Positions 3,733-6,042 of a stretch of 6,042 nucleotides of DNA are shown here, piece by piece; position 1 is the stretch's first letter, and each line of letters opens with the position of its first letter. The notes under the pieces are model-generated. The model did not search any database and had not been told where the DNA came from. It saw nothing but the letters and a program-made list of their open reading frames with translations. This DNA comes from Campylobacterales bacterium (GTDB lineage: Bacteria > Campylobacterota > Campylobacteria > Campylobacterales > QNZT01): positions 4,020 to 10,061 of the forward strand of contig JALWRO010000034.1 of NCBI GenBank assembly GCA_027080605.1, read 5' to 3'. Position numbers and translations under genes: made by a program.

Positions 3733-6042
3733 GTGTTTTTTGCAAAACTACTTCACCCTGCAATTCAAATCATTAACAAATTAACATTCAAATATAAGAT
3801 ACTGGCTATTTTGTCTATTTTACTGACATTGCTCATTTTACCCGTCCTCTCCTATGTACACACCATTGGGGAAAAAAGCCGCATCTATCAAAACCAGGAA
3901 CACTCCCTCTCTCATATCAAACAGATTCATGATCTCATTACTGAAATCCAGCTGCACAGAGGTCTTACCAACAGTTATATACACGGCAACCTCTCACTGG
4001 AGAAACATATCAGGGAGAGTGAAAGGCGAATCTCACAACAATTTCACCGCACGCTGCAAATACTACCCGAAGTAGCGACACTGGAAAAAAATTTGCAGAC
4101 TCTCTTTTTAAAAAATATTCTTAACGAGCGTTATCCCTCTGAAATTTTCCGACAACATACCAAAATTATCAGAGGACTCATCACCCTCTTGCAACAACTC
4201 TCCGATAAAAATACCCTCGGTGTCAGTGACAATCTCCCTATCAAGAATCTGGCAAAAATTTTGACAGACAAACTGTTGATACTTCAGGAAAGAACCGGAA
4301 AACTAAGGGGATTGACCACCGGTATTTTGACACAGCACCACATGACCGACAGTGACAAAAGTGAACTTTTTGCCCTCTACTCAAATATTCTCGCTATGAT
4401 AGACAATCCTATGAGCAAAGAGATCCAAACCTACCTTCACCACTATCCGGATATTGTCGATGCATTGCAAATGATGCAGTACAGATTGACCAACCTGCTC
4501 TATATCGTACACCATCTTCTCCTCTCGGAAGAAGCACCGGGATTTGACAGTCAGCACTTTTTCAAACTCGCATCGGAAACCATCGAAAGTCAGGATCATC
4601 TTTACAATATGATCATCACTAAATATGACGAAATTCTGCAGACACTTGAAGGGAAACTGCGGCTGGAAAGTGTTGCCGCCGGATTTGGATTTCTGATACT
4701 TCTGGCAGTTGTACTTTATCTCTCCACCGCATTTTACTACTCTGTCACACGCAGTATCCGAAAACTGCACGATGCCTCGGCAGCAGCGGCAAACGGAAAC
4801 CGCAAAATCAGTATCCAAAGTGATACTGAGGACGAAGTATCCGAAGCGCTTGAGGCATTTAACAAAATGAGCCACACACTCGACGAGCAAATCTCTTTTC
4901 TCAACAGTTACAAAGCGGCAATAGACGAAGCGAGTATCGTTTCCAAAACTGACCGCAAAGGGATCATCACCTATGTCAACCAAAAGTTTTGTGAAACCTC
5001 CGGTTACGCCAAAGAAGAACTGCTGGGGAAATCACACAATATCGTACGCCACCCCAATGTCCCCAAAACCACTTTCAAAGAGATGTGGCAGACAATCAAA
5101 GCGGGCAAGGTATGGCACGGTATTATCAAGAACAGGACAAAATCGGGCGGCTACTACGTTGTCGACGCAACGATCATGCCTATTTTCGATGCCAACGGCG
5201 CTATCGTTGAATATATCGGCATACGCCACAACATTACAGAACTGCAAAAGAGTAAAAAAAAGATTCAGACAGAAATGAAAAAACAGCGCATCGACAGACT
5301 CACCGGACTGCCAAACAAACTCCGGCTCATGCAAGACCTTCAAAAAGTAAACCGACCGGTACTGCTTTATCTGAATATCGATGATTTTGCGAGTCTGAAC
5401 GACTTCTACGGAACCACCATCGGAGATAAAGTGCTTCGCTATACCAGCCGCCTTTTACGCGTCAAAACACGCTCACGCAAAAACAAACTCTATAAACTCT
5501 CTTCCGACGCTTTTCTGGTACTTCTCCGGGAAGAGGAACACGCTGAAAATCCGGAACGTCTGCTTTACGAACTCATAACATACATTGAAAAAGAGACTGC
5601 AGAGTGCCCGGACGACAAATGCGTCACCATCAGCCTCAGCGGCGGCATCGCCACTTATCAGGAGAGTGACAATGCGGAAACACTTTTAAGCTACGCCCAG
5701 CTTGCCAGAAAAGTCGCCAGGAAGGAGAATAAAAAACTCCTCCGATACCATGCGAACCTCAATAAAAGTATCGATTACGAAAAAAATATCGCCTGGATCA
5801 ACAAAATCAAACAAGCGATTCAGCAGCAGCGGATCAAAGCTTTTTTCCAGCCTATCGTCGAAACCCGGACAGGTGCCGTTACCAAGTATGAAACCCTGGT
5901 ACGTCTCATTGATGAAGACGGCAAAGTTGTCTCACCTTTCTTCTTTCTCGACATTGCCAAAAAAGCCAGACTCTATACGCAGATTACCAAAATTGTATTT
6001 GACCAGGCATTTGCCGCTTCTGCAAAACATCCTCATCTGGAA
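3733..6042 (+). CDS. Membrane sensor with HAMP, Aer-like PAS, degenerate GGDEF and EAL domains (3' end beyond the window)
   Basis: Predicted cyclic-di-GMP signalling protein in the inner membrane. Seen: 770 codons open to the right edge, with GTG 3733 as the only good start: AAGG lies at 3719-3722, an in-frame stop at 3700, and no ATG occurs until residue 204. Order: membrane segment 22-42; helical periplasmic region 43-310 with HRGLT at 76-80 and RGLTT at 192-196, loosely like NIT-type sensor bundles; membrane segment 313-336; HAMP 337-389; PAS about 393-503 with HNIVRHP (435-441), W452 and WHGIIKNR (461-468), as in the FAD-binding PAS of Aer; GGDEF domain about 518-672 opening with DRLTGLPN (521-528); EAL from about 690. 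The GGDEF motif reads SSDAF (590-594) and the first metal aspartate is N548, so cyclase activity is unlikely. The EAL side keeps Q706, E720 (as ETL) and R724, consistent with phosphodiesterase activity, but later catalytic residues are not in the window. Confidence 0.9.
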   Translation, partial: MFFAKLLHPAIQIINKLTFKYKILAILSILLTLLILPVLSYVHTIGEKSRIYQNQEHSLSHIKQIHDLITEIQLHRGLTNSYIHGNLSLEKHIRESERRISQQFHRTLQILPEVATLEKNLQTLFLKNILNERYPSEIFRQHTKIIRGLITLLQQLSDKNTLGVSDNLPIKNLAKILTDKLLILQERTGKLRGLTTGILTQHHMTDSDKSELFALYSNILAMIDNPMSKEIQTYLHHYPDIVDALQMMQYRLTNLLYIVHHLLLSEEAPGFDSQHFFKLASETIESQDHLYNMIITKYDEILQTLEGKLRLESVAAGFGFLILLAVVLYLSTAFYYSVTRSIRKLHDASAAAANGNRKISIQSDTEDEVSEALEAFNKMSHTLDEQISFLNSYKAAIDEASIVSKTDRKGIITYVNQKFCETSGYAKEELLGKSHNIVRHPNVPKTTFKEMWQTIKAGKVWHGIIKNRTKSGGYYVVDATIMPIFDANGAIVEYIGIRHNITELQKSKKKIQTEMKKQRIDRLTGLPNKLRLMQDLQKVNRPVLLYLNIDDFASLNDFYGTTIGDKVLRYTSRLLRVKTRSRKNKLYKLSSDAFLVLLREEEHAENPERLLYELITYIEKETAECPDDKCVTISLSGGIATYQESDNAETLLSYAQLARKVARKENKKLLRYHANLNKSIDYEKNIAWINKIKQAIQQQRIKAFFQPIVETRTGAVTKYETLVRLIDEDGKVVSPFFFLDIAKKARLYTQITKIVFDQAFAASAKHPHLE

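Noticed and set aside
4381..5343. Minus- and plus-strand frames inside the PAS-GGDEF-EAL gene (200, 101 and 103 codons)
   Set aside because: The continuous 770-codon reading frame with HAMP, PAS, GGDEF and EAL signatures explains this DNA.
1..6042. CRISPR arrays, insertion sequences, tRNA or rRNA genes, phage or defence genes
   Set aside because: No regularly spaced repeats, terminal inverted repeats, cloverleaf-like sequences or transposase, integrase or nuclease motifs were seen.

Overview
The window most likely comes from the chromosome of a Campylobacterota (formerly Epsilonproteobacteria) bacterium, probably a free-living relative of Sulfurovum or Sulfurimonas. This rests on gene content and style, not on a search: a CheZ-type protein of the kind seen in that group, a glutamine synthetase whose adenylylation tyrosine is replaced (as in Helicobacter), a PAS/GGDEF/EAL membrane protein, A+T-rich promoters with good -10 boxes but poor -35 boxes, and Lys/Glu-rich codon use. 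No mobile element, CRISPR array, tRNA or rRNA was seen.

Layout. Positions 1-613, minus strand: an 86-residue protein of unknown function, followed 15 bases later by the N-terminal 112 codons of a CheZ-like chemotaxis phosphatase that runs off the left edge. Positions 614-685 are a divergent promoter region whose best -10 boxes for the two strands overlap. Positions 686-1465, plus strand: hisJ, a PHP-family histidinol-phosphatase with a TTG start, ending in a hairpin that includes its stop codon. Positions 1538-2971: glnA, type I glutamine synthetase, with its own -10 box and a strong intrinsic terminator. Positions 3094-3570: an exported ComEA-like helix-hairpin-helix protein with an unusual histone-like lysine tail. 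Positions 3571-3732: an intergenic region with a hairpin, a TTTCACA repeat pair also found upstream of the comEA-like gene, and a possible sigma-28 promoter. Positions 3733 to the right edge: 770 codons of a membrane-bound sensor protein (helical periplasmic domain, HAMP, Aer-like PAS, degenerate GGDEF, EAL) that starts with GTG and is cut off within its EAL domain.

How the genes relate. hisJ and glnA both serve nitrogen and amino-acid metabolism, since glutamine feeds histidine synthesis, but they appear to be separate transcription units. The cheZ-like gene and the PAS-GGDEF-EAL gene both concern behaviour: CheY dephosphorylation and cyclic-di-GMP signalling. The comEA-like protein probably binds DNA outside the cytoplasmic membrane. 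I see no dedicated novel multi-gene system. The most unusual items are the lysine-tailed ComEA protein, the inactivated GGDEF domain fused to an EAL domain that looks intact so far, the FliM-like N-terminus of the CheZ-like protein, and the shared divergent promoter.
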